49,316 nucleotides of DNA from CAZQSS01 sp964596405 (GTDB lineage: Bacteria > Patescibacteriota > Patescibacteriia > Magasanikbacterales > UBA10003): assembly GCA_964596405.1 (NCBI GenBank), contig CAZQSS010000004.1:1-49316 (forward strand). The letters are read 5' to 3'. The stretch's first letter is position 1. Each line of letters begins with the position of its first letter. The position numbers and the translations under genes were made by a program. Under the pieces are notes generated by a model that had not been told where the DNA came from, searched no databases, and saw nothing but the letters and a program-made list of their open reading frames with translations. Below, piece after piece: positions 13,613-22,573 of the stretch.

Positions 13613-15613
13613 TTATTTTATTAACCAACCCACTATCAGTAAAGAAACTATGTTCAAAATTTTAATCATCGGATTGATGGCGGGGCCGGCCGTGTCTTTG
13701 TAAGGATCTCCGACCGTGTCGCCGGTGACTGCCGCTTGGTGCGCGAACGAACCCTTGCCACCGTAGTTGCCGGCTTCAATATATTTTTTCGCGTTGTCCC
13801 AAGCCGCGCCGCCCGAGGTCATGGAGATGGCCACAAATAAACCCGTCACGATAGAGCCGACAAGCAAACCACCTAAGGCCAGGGGACCTAAGAGCTTGCC
13901 AACCAAAATTGGAGCGAGAACCGTGAGGAGTGCCGGCAAAATCATGGCGCGAATGGCGCCGCCGGTGACAATGTCAACACACTTGGCATAGTCCGGTTTA
14001 GCCGTGCCTTCCATCAGGCCGGCAATTTCTTTAAATTGACGACGGACTTCTTCTACCACCTTACCGGCCACTTTGCCCACCGCTTCCATGGCGAGCGCGC
14101 CAAAAAGATAGGGGAGTAAACCGCCGATAAATAAACCAACTAAAACTCTGGGATTTTCCAGTGAGAAAGAAAGAGTGACGCCACGATTGGCAAATTCCTG
14201 AGTGAAAGCGGAAAATAAAACCATGGCCGCCAAGCCGGCCGAAGCAATAGCGTAACCTTTGGTCACGGCTTTAGTGGTGTTGCCGACTGCGTCTAAAGGG
14301 TCAGTAATATCGCGGACAGACTTTGGCAGTTTCGCCATCTCGGCAATACCGCCGGCATTGTCGGTAATCGGACCGTAAGCATCAATCGTGACGATAATAC
14401 CGGTTAAAGAAATCATACTCATGGCGGCCACGGCAATACCATAGAGGCCGGCATAATAATAGGCCAGCATAATGGCGGCCGCGATAAAAATTACCGGCCA
14501 GGCCGTGGATTTCATGGAGACGGCCAAACCGGCAATGATGTTGGTGCCATGCCCGGTCTCGGAGGCTTTGGCAATAGAGTGGACCGGTTTGTTTTTGGTA
14601 GAAGTGTAATAATCGGTAATCCAAACCATTAAAGCGGTTAAAACCAAACCAACCAAAGCGGCCGGGTAAAGTCTTAATCCGGCCAAATCCTCGCCGGCGG
14701 TCTTCATTACCCAATTAGTCAAAGGATAAAATAAAATGGCTGAAAGGATTAGCGAGGCGCCCATACCTTTATAGAGCGCTCCCATAATATTTTTGGATTT
14801 GCCCAAACGGATAAAAAAAGTGCCAATGATAGAAGTGACAATGGAAGTGGCGCCAATAATCAGAGGATAATAAATTAAAATAGTGGAAGCGGGGAAAAGC
14901 AAACTACCCAAGAGCATAGCGGCCACGGCCGTCACGGCATAGGTTTCAAACAAATCCGCGGCCATGCCGGCGCAATCACCCACATTGTCGCCGACGTTGT
15001 CGGCAATCACGGCGGGGTTGCGGGGATCATCTTCCGGAATACCTTTTTCCACTTTACCGACCAAGTCGGCGCCCACATCAGCGGCTTTGGTATAAATACC
15101 GCCACCCAAGCGGGCAAAGATAGAAATTAAACTGCCGCCAAAACCTAAACTGATCAACGCGTTTAGATCTTTAGTTAAAGCGTAAAAGCCGGCCACACCC
15201 AAAAGCCCTAGGCCGACCACTAAGATACCGGTAACCGAACCGCCCTGCACGGCCAGTTTCAAAGCCGGCTCTAAACCGCTTTTGGCGGCTTCGGTAGTGC
15301 GGACATTGGCTCTGACCGAAATGTTCATACCCACATAACCGGCCACCGCGCTTAAGATAGCGCCGACGGCAAAACCCAAAGCCATCTTAAAAGTTAATAA
15401 AAACCAAAGACCGAAAAATATAACCAAACCAATGACCGCCACGGTTTTAAATTGGCGGTTAAGGTAGGCCTTGGCGCCTTCTTGAATCGCTCGGGCAATG
15501 GCGGCCATTCTTTCGTCGCCGGCCGGTTTTTTGTTGATCATAATGGCCATAATCAGGCCATAAGCAATGGCTAAAACCGCGGCTAAGATGGATGCAGTGA
15601 GATAACCGGACAT
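13613..15613 (-). CDS. hppA: membrane-bound proton-translocating pyrophosphatase
   Basis: This 666-residue, roughly 16-helix protein hydrolyses pyrophosphate and pumps ions outward. The substrate site DDPRNPAVIADNVGDNVGDCAG is at residues 195-215, and DNAGGIAEM is near 418-426. A second Asp-rich site follows near the C-terminus (TGDTVGDPYKDTAGPAINP). Residue 448 is Lys in GNTTKAVTKG, the hallmark of potassium-independent H+-PPases; Ala is found in potassium-dependent ones. It pairs metabolically with the pyrophosphate-type phosphofructokinase at 46647. Its promoter is at about 15660-15688. Confidence 0.97.
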   Translation of the reverse strand: MSGYLTASILAAVLAIAYGLIMAIMINKKPAGDERMAAIARAIQEGAKAYLNRQFKTVAVIGLVIFFGLWFLLTFKMALGFAVGAILSAVAGYVGMNISVRANVRTTEAAKSGLEPALKLAVQGGSVTGILVVGLGLLGVAGFYALTKDLNALISLGFGGSLISIFARLGGGIYTKAADVGADLVGKVEKGIPEDDPRNPAVIADNVGDNVGDCAGMAADLFETYAVTAVAAMLLGSLLFPASTILIYYPLIIGATSIVTSIIGTFFIRLGKSKNIMGALYKGMGASLILSAILFYPLTNWVMKTAGEDLAGLRLYPAALVGLVLTALMVWITDYYTSTKNKPVHSIAKASETGHGTNIIAGLAVSMKSTAWPVIFIAAAIMLAYYYAGLYGIAVAAMSMISLTGIIVTIDAYGPITDNAGGIAEMAKLPKSVRDITDPLDAVGNTTKAVTKGYAIASAGLAAMVLFSAFTQEFANRGVTLSFSLENPRVLVGLFIGGLLPYLFGALAMEAVGKVAGKVVEEVRRQFKEIAGLMEGTAKPDYAKCVDIVTGGAIRAMILPALLTVLAPILVGKLLGPLALGGLLVGSIVTGLFVAISMTSGGAAWDNAKKYIEAGNYGGKGSFAHQAAVTGDTVGDPYKDTAGPAINPMIKILNIVSLLIVGWLIK

Positions 15614-15659
15614 ATGTTGACTAATTTTAGATGAATTAAATGACTAGATGAATGTAATT

Positions 15660-15688
15660 ATGATAGCAAAAGAGCCCTTGTCGGTCAA
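15660..15688 (-). promoter_or_regulatory. probable promoter of hppA
   Basis: On the minus strand TTGACC, a 17-base spacer, then TATCAT, about 45 bases upstream of the hppA start. Confidence 0.6.
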
Positions 15689-15713
15689 GGTTTTTTTTGT
15701 TATTCTATATTTA

Positions 15714-17003
15714 ATGGATAAAATAAAACTAAAATTAAGCTTAGGAGTAGCCAAGGGACTGATGGCTGTTAAAAGAGCCGCGGTTTCTTTTTTTTCTTAT
15801 CTGAGTCGGGGGATGTTCAGAAAAATAGCCAAAGGCTTGGTCCGTTTTTTTGTTTTCCCTCTTTTTAAAGTTTATCTGCGTTTAGAGCGGCGACTGACCT
15901 TGCCCGGCAGTTGGTTTCAATATTTAGCCGACCAAAAATTTTTATTGAGCGTGATTTTAATTTTTAGTTTGGTTTTATTGGCCTCCGAAAGCAAGGCCTA
16001 CGGCATCAATAAATATATCGGCGGCCAGCAGAGCTTACTTTATAATTATTTGAACTTAGGCGAAGACAGCGAATTTGTTGAAGAGGGTATTGACGCAACT
16101 TTTAGAAACGAGAATGTTTCTAATTTACCGATGGGCGTGACTGTGCCGCTGGCTTCGGCGCCACCCTCGGCTATTCCGACGGAAAATATCGTCGGTTATA
16201 ATCCCGACGGCACGGCTATTATGGCGCCGGTGATTCTGCCGGGTATTAGTTTTGGCGGGCGCCGCGAGATAATTAAATATGTGGTTCAATCCGGCGACAC
16301 TTTAAGTGTCCTTTCCCAAAGGTTTAATATCACAGTGGATACTGTTTTGGTGGAAAATAAAATTACTGTCCGCACAATTTTACGTCCCGGCGATGTTTTA
16401 AGTATTTTGCCGGTTAGCGGTGTCAGCCATAAAGTGAAAAAAGGCGATACTTTGGCTAAGGTGGCGGCTCTCTATAAGGCCGACAAACAAAGGATTGTTG
16501 ATTTTAATAATTTACCCGATGAAAATTTACCAATGGGTCAGGCGATTATTATTCCCGAAGGGAGAATACCATATACGCCGCCACCAGTGGCGCGGCCGAC
16601 CCAGGTCGTTGCCGGTCGTCCGGCATCGCTCATTACTTTACAGCGGGGTATGTTGTGGCCCACAGTCAGCCGGCGGGTTTCACAATATTTTAAATGGCGT
16701 CATCCCGGCATTGACATTGCTTTGCCCACCGGTAATCCGATTTATGCGTCTGAAGATGGGGTGGTGGCTAAGTCAGGTTGGAATAGCGGCGGTTATGGTT
16801 ATATGATTTTGATTGATCATGAAAATGGCATGATGACTCGTTATGGTCATAATAGCAAGCTTTTTGTCAAAGCGGGTGATCGGGTGAGCAAGGGCGATGT
16901 GATTGCTTTGATCGGGTCAACCGGCCGTTCCACCGGTCCGCATGTACATTTTGAAATTTATGTTAATGGCACTCGCGTCAATCCGTTGTATTACGTAAAA
17001 TAA
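15714..17003 (+). CDS. LysM and M23 family cell-wall peptidase
   Basis: With the start at 15714 the protein has 429 residues; an in-frame ATG further upstream lies in promoter sequence. It has one membrane anchor (about 76-92) and two LysM peptidoglycan-binding domains (about 187-233, YVVQSGDTLSVLSQRF; and 237-282, HKVKKGDTLAKVAALY). A C-terminal M23 domain (about 316-429) follows with RHPGIDIALPTG and GPHVHFEIYVNG, carrying the Zn-binding His and Asp residues. It is an LytM-type endopeptidase or an activator of cell-wall hydrolases, facing outside the membrane. Confidence 0.93.
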   Translation: MDKIKLKLSLGVAKGLMAVKRAAVSFFSYLSRGMFRKIAKGLVRFFVFPLFKVYLRLERRLTLPGSWFQYLADQKFLLSVILIFSLVLLASESKAYGINKYIGGQQSLLYNYLNLGEDSEFVEEGIDATFRNENVSNLPMGVTVPLASAPPSAIPTENIVGYNPDGTAIMAPVILPGISFGGRREIIKYVVQSGDTLSVLSQRFNITVDTVLVENKITVRTILRPGDVLSILPVSGVSHKVKKGDTLAKVAALYKADKQRIVDFNNLPDENLPMGQAIIIPEGRIPYTPPPVARPTQVVAGRPASLITLQRGMLWPTVSRRVSQYFKWRHPGIDIALPTGNPIYASEDGVVAKSGWNSGGYGYMILIDHENGMMTRYGHNSKLFVKAGDRVSKGDVIALIGSTGRSTGPHVHFEIYVNGTRVNPLYYVK

Positions 17004-17013
17004 TTCGTAGAGT

Positions 17014-18549
17014 TTAGTCAACGCGCGCTCTAAATTGTAAAGCTTCCGCCACGTGATGCATTGAAATATCCGGCGCGTCAGCCAGATCAGCGATAGTGCG
17101 TGATAATTTTAAAATGCGGTGATAAGAACGGGCCGAGAGATGAAGCTGGGAAACAGCCGTGCGCAGCAAGTCGGTGGTTTTTTCATCAACTTTACAGAAT
17201 TCTTTAATGTCTTTGGCGCCCATTTCGGCATTGGTGCATAGTCCCAAATGTTTAAATCTTTCGCGTTGCCGTTCTCGCGCCGCCTCCACCCGCGCTCGGA
17301 TTTGAGCCGATGTTTCGGTTTTTTCTTCATCAGTTGTGCTGATCAATTTTTGCATTTTAACCCGCGGCACTTCAATGTGCAGATCAATACGATCCAAAAG
17401 CGGACCGGAAATTTTCTTTTGATATTTGGAAATCTGCAAAGGTGAACAGGTACAAGTTTTTTCCGTGTCCGAAGCATAACCGCAGGGGCAGGGGTTTTGG
17501 CTGGCCACCATCATAAACCGGGCCGGGAAGGTGAGCGATCCTTGAGCGCGGGAAACGGTAATAATGCCGTCTTCCAGGGGTTGGCGCAAGTTTTCCAAGA
17601 CATGACGCGGAAACTCGGGCAGTTCATCCATAAAAAGCACGCCGCGGTGGGCCAAAGAGATTTCACCCGGGCGGGGCACTTTGCCGCCGCCGACCAAAGC
17701 CACGCCCGAGGCGGTGTGGTGCGGCGCGCGGAAGGGTCGAGTGACAATTAAAGGTTTTTCCGGTGGCAGTTGGCCGGCAATAGAATAGAGTTTGGTTACC
17801 TCCAGCGATTCTTCCATAGTCATTTTGGGCAGAATGGTCGGCAGGGTGCGGGCCAAAAGAGTTTTGCCCGAACCCGGCGGGCCGCTCATTAAAATATTGT
17901 GACTGCCGCTCGCGGCAATCTCCATGGCGCGCTTAACAAATTCCTGGCCACAGATGTTGGCCATATCAAATTCCAGCTGTTCGGGCGCATTGTCCAGAAA
18001 ATCATGAAATTTTAATTTTGGCAGAGGCGGTATTTTTTCTTCACCAGTCAGGTGAGCCAAGAGTTGTCTTAAATTTTTGACCGGAATAATTTCCACGTCT
18101 TCAATCAGCGACGCCTCGGGCGCGTTAATTTCCGGCAGATAAAGAGTTTTGATTTTCTTTTCGCGGGCGTAAATGGCCATCGGTAGAATGCCGTTGGTGC
18201 GCCGGAGCGAGCCGTCTAAAGCCAGCTCGCCGACAAAAAAACTGTCGCGGCTGTCAAAAGCAATATCCATTTGTCCCAAGAGAATGGCCGTGGCCATGGG
18301 CAGATCGTAAGACGGTCCTTCTTTGGGCAGATCGGCCGGCGCCAGGTTAATGACAATGTGGCGGGTGGAAGGAAAATCCAAACCGGAATTTTTTATAGCC
18401 GAACGCATTCTTTCTTTGGCTTCTTGGACGGCGGTGTCCGGCAAGCCGACAATGGTAAAAGAAGGAAAGCCGGCCGCTAGGTCGGTTTCTACTTCCACCA
18501 CCGCGCAATTAAGGCCGAGAACGGCCACTGATTGGACACGCGATAACAT
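17014..18549 (-). CDS. yifB: YifB/ComM family Mg-chelatase-like AAA ATPase
   Basis: The 511-residue protein has an N-terminal lon-like S5 domain (about 1-170), a Walker A GPPGSGKTLLART (about 222-235) and a Walker B LFMDELPEF. The C-terminal Mg_chelatase_C region has SARSYHRILKLSRTIADL. In naturally competent bacteria ComM is a branch-migration helicase that aids integration of incoming DNA. The length matches the family. The gene overlaps nothing and converges with the M23 peptidase gene 11 bases away. Confidence 0.95.
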   Translation of the reverse strand: MLSRVQSVAVLGLNCAVVEVETDLAAGFPSFTIVGLPDTAVQEAKERMRSAIKNSGLDFPSTRHIVINLAPADLPKEGPSYDLPMATAILLGQMDIAFDSRDSFFVGELALDGSLRRTNGILPMAIYAREKKIKTLYLPEINAPEASLIEDVEIIPVKNLRQLLAHLTGEEKIPPLPKLKFHDFLDNAPEQLEFDMANICGQEFVKRAMEIAASGSHNILMSGPPGSGKTLLARTLPTILPKMTMEESLEVTKLYSIAGQLPPEKPLIVTRPFRAPHHTASGVALVGGGKVPRPGEISLAHRGVLFMDELPEFPRHVLENLRQPLEDGIITVSRAQGSLTFPARFMMVASQNPCPCGYASDTEKTCTCSPLQISKYQKKISGPLLDRIDLHIEVPRVKMQKLISTTDEEKTETSAQIRARVEAARERQRERFKHLGLCTNAEMGAKDIKEFCKVDEKTTDLLRTAVSQLHLSARSYHRILKLSRTIADLADAPDISMHHVAEALQFRARVD

Positions 18550-18606
18550 AGGCGTAGATAAAGATTGAAAGATTAGAAGATTGAAAGATTTTTGTTGATT
18601 AATCTT

Positions 18607-19059
18607 TTAATCTTGCAATCTTCTAGTCTTGGTAACAATTAAGGCAATAATGCCGGCGCCAATCATCAAGTCTGCCAAGTTAAAGTATGATATAGGATAA
18701 AGATGAAAATAGTCAATGACGAAGCCGAGAGAGACGCGGTCTTGCAGGTTGCTCAAGGCGCCGAGTATTATCAGACTGATGATGGAAGCGCTTTCGGTGT
18801 TTTTTGTTTGAAACATTCTAAAGAGGACGATAAAAAGCCCGGCCAGGATGATTATAGAGATAATAATAATGAGATTGACGCCGGCGGGCAAGCTAAAGGC
18901 TAGATATTCGTTTTTAAAAAAAGTGAAATTAAAAAGTTTGGGGACAATAAAAAAATCCTCTTGGGGTAACAAAGAGAATTTTTTTATTGATATTTCTTTC
19001 AAGAGACGGTCAGCGGCAAACAACAGAATAAGCAGGAGAGAAAAAAGTCGGTGTTTCAT
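18607..19059 (-). CDS. lspA: lipoprotein signal peptidase (signal peptidase II)
   Basis: The 150-residue protein has four membrane helices. LspA motifs are AADRLLKE near the N-terminus, FFKNEYLAFSL, GALSNLQDRVSLGFVIDYF and FNLADLMIGAG; the two Asp in NLQDR and FNLAD are the catalytic pair. It removes signal peptides from prolipoproteins, and the window encodes one such lipoprotein (47945-48247). It is directly downstream of the DksA-like gene, one base apart, so co-transcribed. Confidence 0.92.
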   Translation of the reverse strand: MKHRLFSLLLILLFAADRLLKEISIKKFSLLPQEDFFIVPKLFNFTFFKNEYLAFSLPAGVNLIIIISIIILAGLFIVLFRMFQTKNTESASIISLIILGALSNLQDRVSLGFVIDYFHLYPISYFNLADLMIGAGIIALIVTKTRRLQD

Positions 19060-19060
19060 T

Positions 19061-19432
19061 TTAAATTTCTTGGGTAAGTTGTTTTTTGCAGGAAATACAA
19101 GCTGAAGAGGTGGGCCGGGCTTCCAAACGTTTTTCTTCTATTGGTTGATGGCAGTATTTGCACAGGCCGTACTTGCCTTCGTCAATTCTTTTTAGCGCCA
19201 CATCTACATCCTGGAGTTGTTTTTCCAAAGCATGCTCCAAGGGCAGATTAACGGTGTAATCGGCAATTTCGGCGGCATTTTCATCTTCTTTATCGCCGTG
19301 TTCGGGAAATTGGGCGTTATAATCATCTCCCGCTTGCGGGTTGGGTTTGGCAAATTGTTTTAGTTGTTCTGCTAACTGGTTTCTTTCTTTGGTTAAAAGA
19401 TTTTTGAATTGTTCGAGTTTTTGAGTGTCCAT
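19061..19432 (-). CDS. TraR/DksA family zinc-finger protein
   Basis: The 123-residue protein has an N-terminal coiled coil (QFKNLLTKERNQLAEQLKQF) and a central acidic segment. A C-terminal C4 finger follows: GLCKYCHQPIEEKRLEARP...CISCKKQ. DksA-type proteins bind RNA polymerase through the secondary channel and tune transcription. The tip of the coiled coil lacks an obvious DxxDxA, so a full DksA role is not assured. It overlaps the lspA operon. Confidence 0.88.
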   Translation of the reverse strand: MDTQKLEQFKNLLTKERNQLAEQLKQFAKPNPQAGDDYNAQFPEHGDKEDENAAEIADYTVNLPLEHALEKQLQDVDVALKRIDEGKYGLCKYCHQPIEEKRLEARPTSSACISCKKQLTQEI

Positions 19433-19623
19433 ATAAGCGCAGATACACAGATTAAATTAAATTTCACAGATCACAGATATTGGCGGCGAACCGTCTATGG
19501 GGATATTCTATCTAAAATAAAAGGAATGGTCAAGAGCCTCCAGCTCATTGACAGAAAATGGGTTATTTTGGTAAGGTGGAATAATAGGTTCTTTGACAAA
19601 AACAACGCAAGGAGGCAGATAAA

Positions 19624-21195
19624 ATGGACAGCAAAAAGAAGTACATTTTGGACTTTAGCCCGGGCGAGACCGAACTGAAACTGCGCGAGGCTTTTCGCCG
19701 CGACATTATCGGCCAGGAAGAGGCCATTGAGCGCGTCGTGGGGCTTATTATGAAATCCAGCGCGGTCGAGGGTCGCCTGCGCGATCCCATGAAACCGGCT
19801 GGCACGCTGTTTTTCCTTGGCCCGACCGGCGTGGGTAAAACGTATCTGGTCAAAGTCATGGCCAAGCACCTCTTTGGTTCACCCGAGGCCATCACCCGCA
19901 TTGACTGTCAGGAATTTCAGCATGAGCACGAAATCGCGCGGCTTATTGGCGCGCCCGATGGCTACCTGGGCAATGACAAGGAGCCTTACTTGACCCAGTG
20001 GAAAATTGATCGCCCCGGTTTTGAGGCCTGGGCCGCCAATTCCAAGGGTTACAGACAGCTCCAAGGCGCCAGCGTTCGGCTGGATCAGTTGGAAGTTGAG
20101 ATAGCAGAGGCTCGGTCAGAAGCTGAAGAGTTGAGCTCTGAAGCGGAGACTAGAAATAGTCAGGCTGAAGAATTGAAAAAAAAGATCAGGGAAAATGCGC
20201 TGAACCACAAAGAAGACTCTGAGCGGTGTATAAAAGAAATGGGGGATCTGATAAAAAGGTTTAAGGACCAAAAGAAAAGACTGGATGACTTGGAGAAAGA
20301 GCAAGAGATTGTCAAGCAGATGCGCGGGCAACTCTTGGTTCGGCACGGTTACCGGCCAGGGGCTTACCCGGCCATTGTGCTTTTTGATGAAATTGAAAAA
20401 GCCCATCCGGCGCTTTTCAAACTGATTCTTTCCATTATTGACGAAGCGCGGTTGACTCTCCTTAGTCAGACCGAAGATAAGCGCGGCAATAAGAAATTTG
20501 AACGCGAAACGCTTTTTCACAACGCCATAATCTGTTTCACCTCAAACCTGGCGCAAGATGAGATTGCCAAAACTCTCAAGGGCAACACTTCCATCGGTTT
20601 TGGTCGGTCTGCTACCGGCACGAAACATGGCGACCTTCACAAAAACATCTGCGAGATGGTTTTGGCGCGGTTGGAAGACACCAACTACTCTCGTCTGCCA
20701 CCGGAATTTTTGGCGCGGATCGGCCGGGAAAACATCATTGTTTTCCACAACTTGAATCGCGCCCATATTCGCGAGGGTTTGGACCGCGTTATTATTTCGC
20801 GGGTTTTGGAACGCTATAACGCCGCTTTGCCCATCACCTTGGAGATAACCGAGTCGGCCAGGGAATGGCTGGTGGACCGGTCGCAAGAAAAAGACAATAA
20901 GATGTTCGGGATGCGCTCTTTGGAGAGTGTCTTTGGCAAGTCTATTGAAGAGAGTTTGGCAAAACTGGCCAGCAAAAGTTCAGCTGAAGGTGGTATTATC
21001 GCCGGTGACATGATTACGATTGACCTTGTCCCTGACGGCGCCGGTGGAAAGAAGCTGGAGTTTTGCCGCGCTGAACGCGTCGCCAGCCAGTTGGCCGCCG
21101 CCGAAAGGATCAAAAATCAGCTCCAGATCGCGCCGCCCGGCACTCCAAGCGGTCCGCGCATTGTTCGTCCTTTTCAACTTTTAAAAAAGAAGTAA
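19624..21195 (+). CDS. Clp-like AAA+ ATPase with internal coiled coil
   Basis: The 523-residue protein is a single AAA+ module of the ClpA/ClpB D2 kind: IIGQEEAIERVV at 28-39, Walker A GPTGVGKT at 66-73, pore loop GYLG at 113-116 and Walker B IVLFDEIEKAHP at 251-262. Sensor ICFTSNLA and a D2-type small domain follow. A charged coiled coil of about 80 residues (152-235) is inserted between the pore loop and Walker B, where normal Clp proteins have none. There is no N-domain and no D1. It is probably an unfoldase or remodelling factor with its own partner specificity. The leader has boxA-like GGTTCTTTGACAA and AAGGAGG. Confidence 0.85.
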   Translation: MDSKKKYILDFSPGETELKLREAFRRDIIGQEEAIERVVGLIMKSSAVEGRLRDPMKPAGTLFFLGPTGVGKTYLVKVMAKHLFGSPEAITRIDCQEFQHEHEIARLIGAPDGYLGNDKEPYLTQWKIDRPGFEAWAANSKGYRQLQGASVRLDQLEVEIAEARSEAEELSSEAETRNSQAEELKKKIRENALNHKEDSERCIKEMGDLIKRFKDQKKRLDDLEKEQEIVKQMRGQLLVRHGYRPGAYPAIVLFDEIEKAHPALFKLILSIIDEARLTLLSQTEDKRGNKKFERETLFHNAIICFTSNLAQDEIAKTLKGNTSIGFGRSATGTKHGDLHKNICEMVLARLEDTNYSRLPPEFLARIGRENIIVFHNLNRAHIREGLDRVIISRVLERYNAALPITLEITESAREWLVDRSQEKDNKMFGMRSLESVFGKSIEESLAKLASKSSAEGGIIAGDMITIDLVPDGAGGKKLEFCRAERVASQLAAAERIKNQLQIAPPGTPSGPRIVRPFQLLKKK

Positions 21196-21202
21196 CTAAA
21201 CC

Positions 21203-21238
21203 AAAACCCCTTTGACATCACGTCAAAGGGGTTTTTTT
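21203..21238 (+). terminator. terminator of the Clp-like gene
   Basis: AACCCCTTTGAC/GTCAAAGGGGTT stem with seven T. The inner GACATCACGTC core resembles other terminators in the window. Confidence 0.88.
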
Positions 21239-21257
21239 ATTTTTGTTCCACTTAACC

Positions 21258-22436
21258 TTACTGGGTAATGGCGCGATAGATATCAACCAAACCGGAGCCG
21301 TAAAAATTATCTTTGCCAGCGGCGCCCAAATCCGTGGCCGTGGCTTCCAGCCTTTGCTGAACCTCGGTTGGCGAACAGCGGCCGTCCATATCCAAGTCGC
21401 ATTTGGCCGGGACTGATAAAAGCAAAGCGGCGGCGCCCGAGACATGGGGCGTGGCCATAGAGGTGCCGCTTAAGGTGGCGTAAATCTGGCCCTTGTAAGT
21501 TGAATAAATCTTAACACCGGGGGCGGCCAAATCAACAGTCGGACCATAGTTGGAGAAGTAAGCTACAACATTAGCGCTGTCGGTCGCGGCTACGGCAATC
21601 ACTTCCGGATAGGCGGCCGGGAAAATAACCGCGGCGCTTTCATTGCCGGCGGCGGCGACCTGAACAATGCCGGCGGCATTGGCTCTGATAACAGCATCGC
21701 GCAAAGATTGGATGTTGCTGGCAGTGCCCAAGCTCATATTGACTACTTGCATGCCATTAGCCACGGCCCAATCTAAGCCTTCAATCACGTCGGAAAGATA
21801 ACCATTGCCGCGGCGATCCAAAGCTTTAATGGCGTAAAGATTGACTTGGGGCGCGACGCCGACCACGCCAACAGTATTGTTGACGGCGGCAATCGTGCCG
21901 GCCACGTGGGTGCCATGGCCGTTGTCGTCGTTATAGCTGGTGGTGTAACCCACCGCGCTAAAACCGCCTTTGAGATTATTTAAAAGATCAGGATGCTTGG
22001 TATCAATACCGGTATCCAAAACCGCCACTTTGACCGCGGCGCCATTGGTGGTGTTCCATGTTTGTGGCGCGTTAATTCGGCTGATGCCCCAAGGCATCAC
22101 CTGGGCCGGTTGGACGGGGGCCGATTTGCCCATGGCTTGCACGATTACGTCATCATCAATTCTCAAAACGTTGGTTTGCGCGGCCAAGTCCTTTTCGGCT
22201 CGCGGTGACAGATAAACGGCCATGCCGTTGATTAAATTAAGGTGCTTAATTTTGACCGCGCCGAACTTCTTGATCAGCGAATCCTTAGCGGCTTCGTTGA
22301 CAGCGGCGCCCTGTTTAAAGACCACGATTTTTCTGGCGCCGGATTCGGCGATTGTCGGCGCAGTGGCAACGGTAAATATCGCGCCTGTCGCCGCGGCCAA
22401 AATCAAGCCGGCCAAAACAAAATGAAATTTTTTCAT
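21258..22436 (-). CDS. secreted subtilisin-like serine protease (S8)
   Basis: The 392-residue protein has a signal peptide (1-30), an I9 propeptide (about 36-102, KIVVFKQGAAVNEAAKDSL...VYLSPRAEKDL) and an S8 catalytic domain. The triad is Asp141 (VAVLDTGIDTKHPDL), His174 (DDNGHGTHVAGT) and Ser326 (LSGTSMATPHVSGAAAL), with oxyanion Asn265 (AAAGNES). It is an exported, self-processing protease for nutrient capture or surface processing. It is driven by a consensus promoter at 22469-22497. Confidence 0.96.
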   Translation of the reverse strand: MKKFHFVLAGLILAAATGAIFTVATAPTIAESGARKIVVFKQGAAVNEAAKDSLIKKFGAVKIKHLNLINGMAVYLSPRAEKDLAAQTNVLRIDDDVIVQAMGKSAPVQPAQVMPWGISRINAPQTWNTTNGAAVKVAVLDTGIDTKHPDLLNNLKGGFSAVGYTTSYNDDNGHGTHVAGTIAAVNNTVGVVGVAPQVNLYAIKALDRRGNGYLSDVIEGLDWAVANGMQVVNMSLGTASNIQSLRDAVIRANAAGIVQVAAAGNESAAVIFPAAYPEVIAVAATDSANVVAYFSNYGPTVDLAAPGVKIYSTYKGQIYATLSGTSMATPHVSGAAALLLSVPAKCDLDMDGRCSPTEVQQRLEATATDLGAAGKDNFYGSGLVDIYRAITQ

Positions 22437-22468
22437 AACGTTTAGTTTTAAGTAGATTAACTTTTTAA

Positions 22469-22497
22469 AGTATACTATGTTTATATCAATTTGTCAA
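22469..22497 (-). promoter_or_regulatory. promoter of the S8 protease gene
   Basis: On the minus strand TTGACA (22492-22497), a 17-base spacer, TATACT (22469-22474). The -35 box touches the 3' end of the tRNA-Arg gene. Confidence 0.8.
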
Positions 22498-22569
22498 TGC
22501 CCTCGCCAGGACTTGAACCTGGAATCTCAGTTCCGAAGACTGATGTGATATCCGTTTCACTACGAGGGC
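22498..22569 (-). tRNA. tRNA-Arg (anticodon UCG)
   Basis: Cloverleaf on the minus strand: acceptor GCCCTCG/CGAGGGC, anticodon arm TCAGT-CTTCGGA-ACTGA giving UCG, T-arm CCAGG-TTCAAGT-CCTGG. CCA is not encoded. Confidence 0.93.
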
Positions 22570-22573
22570 AAAA

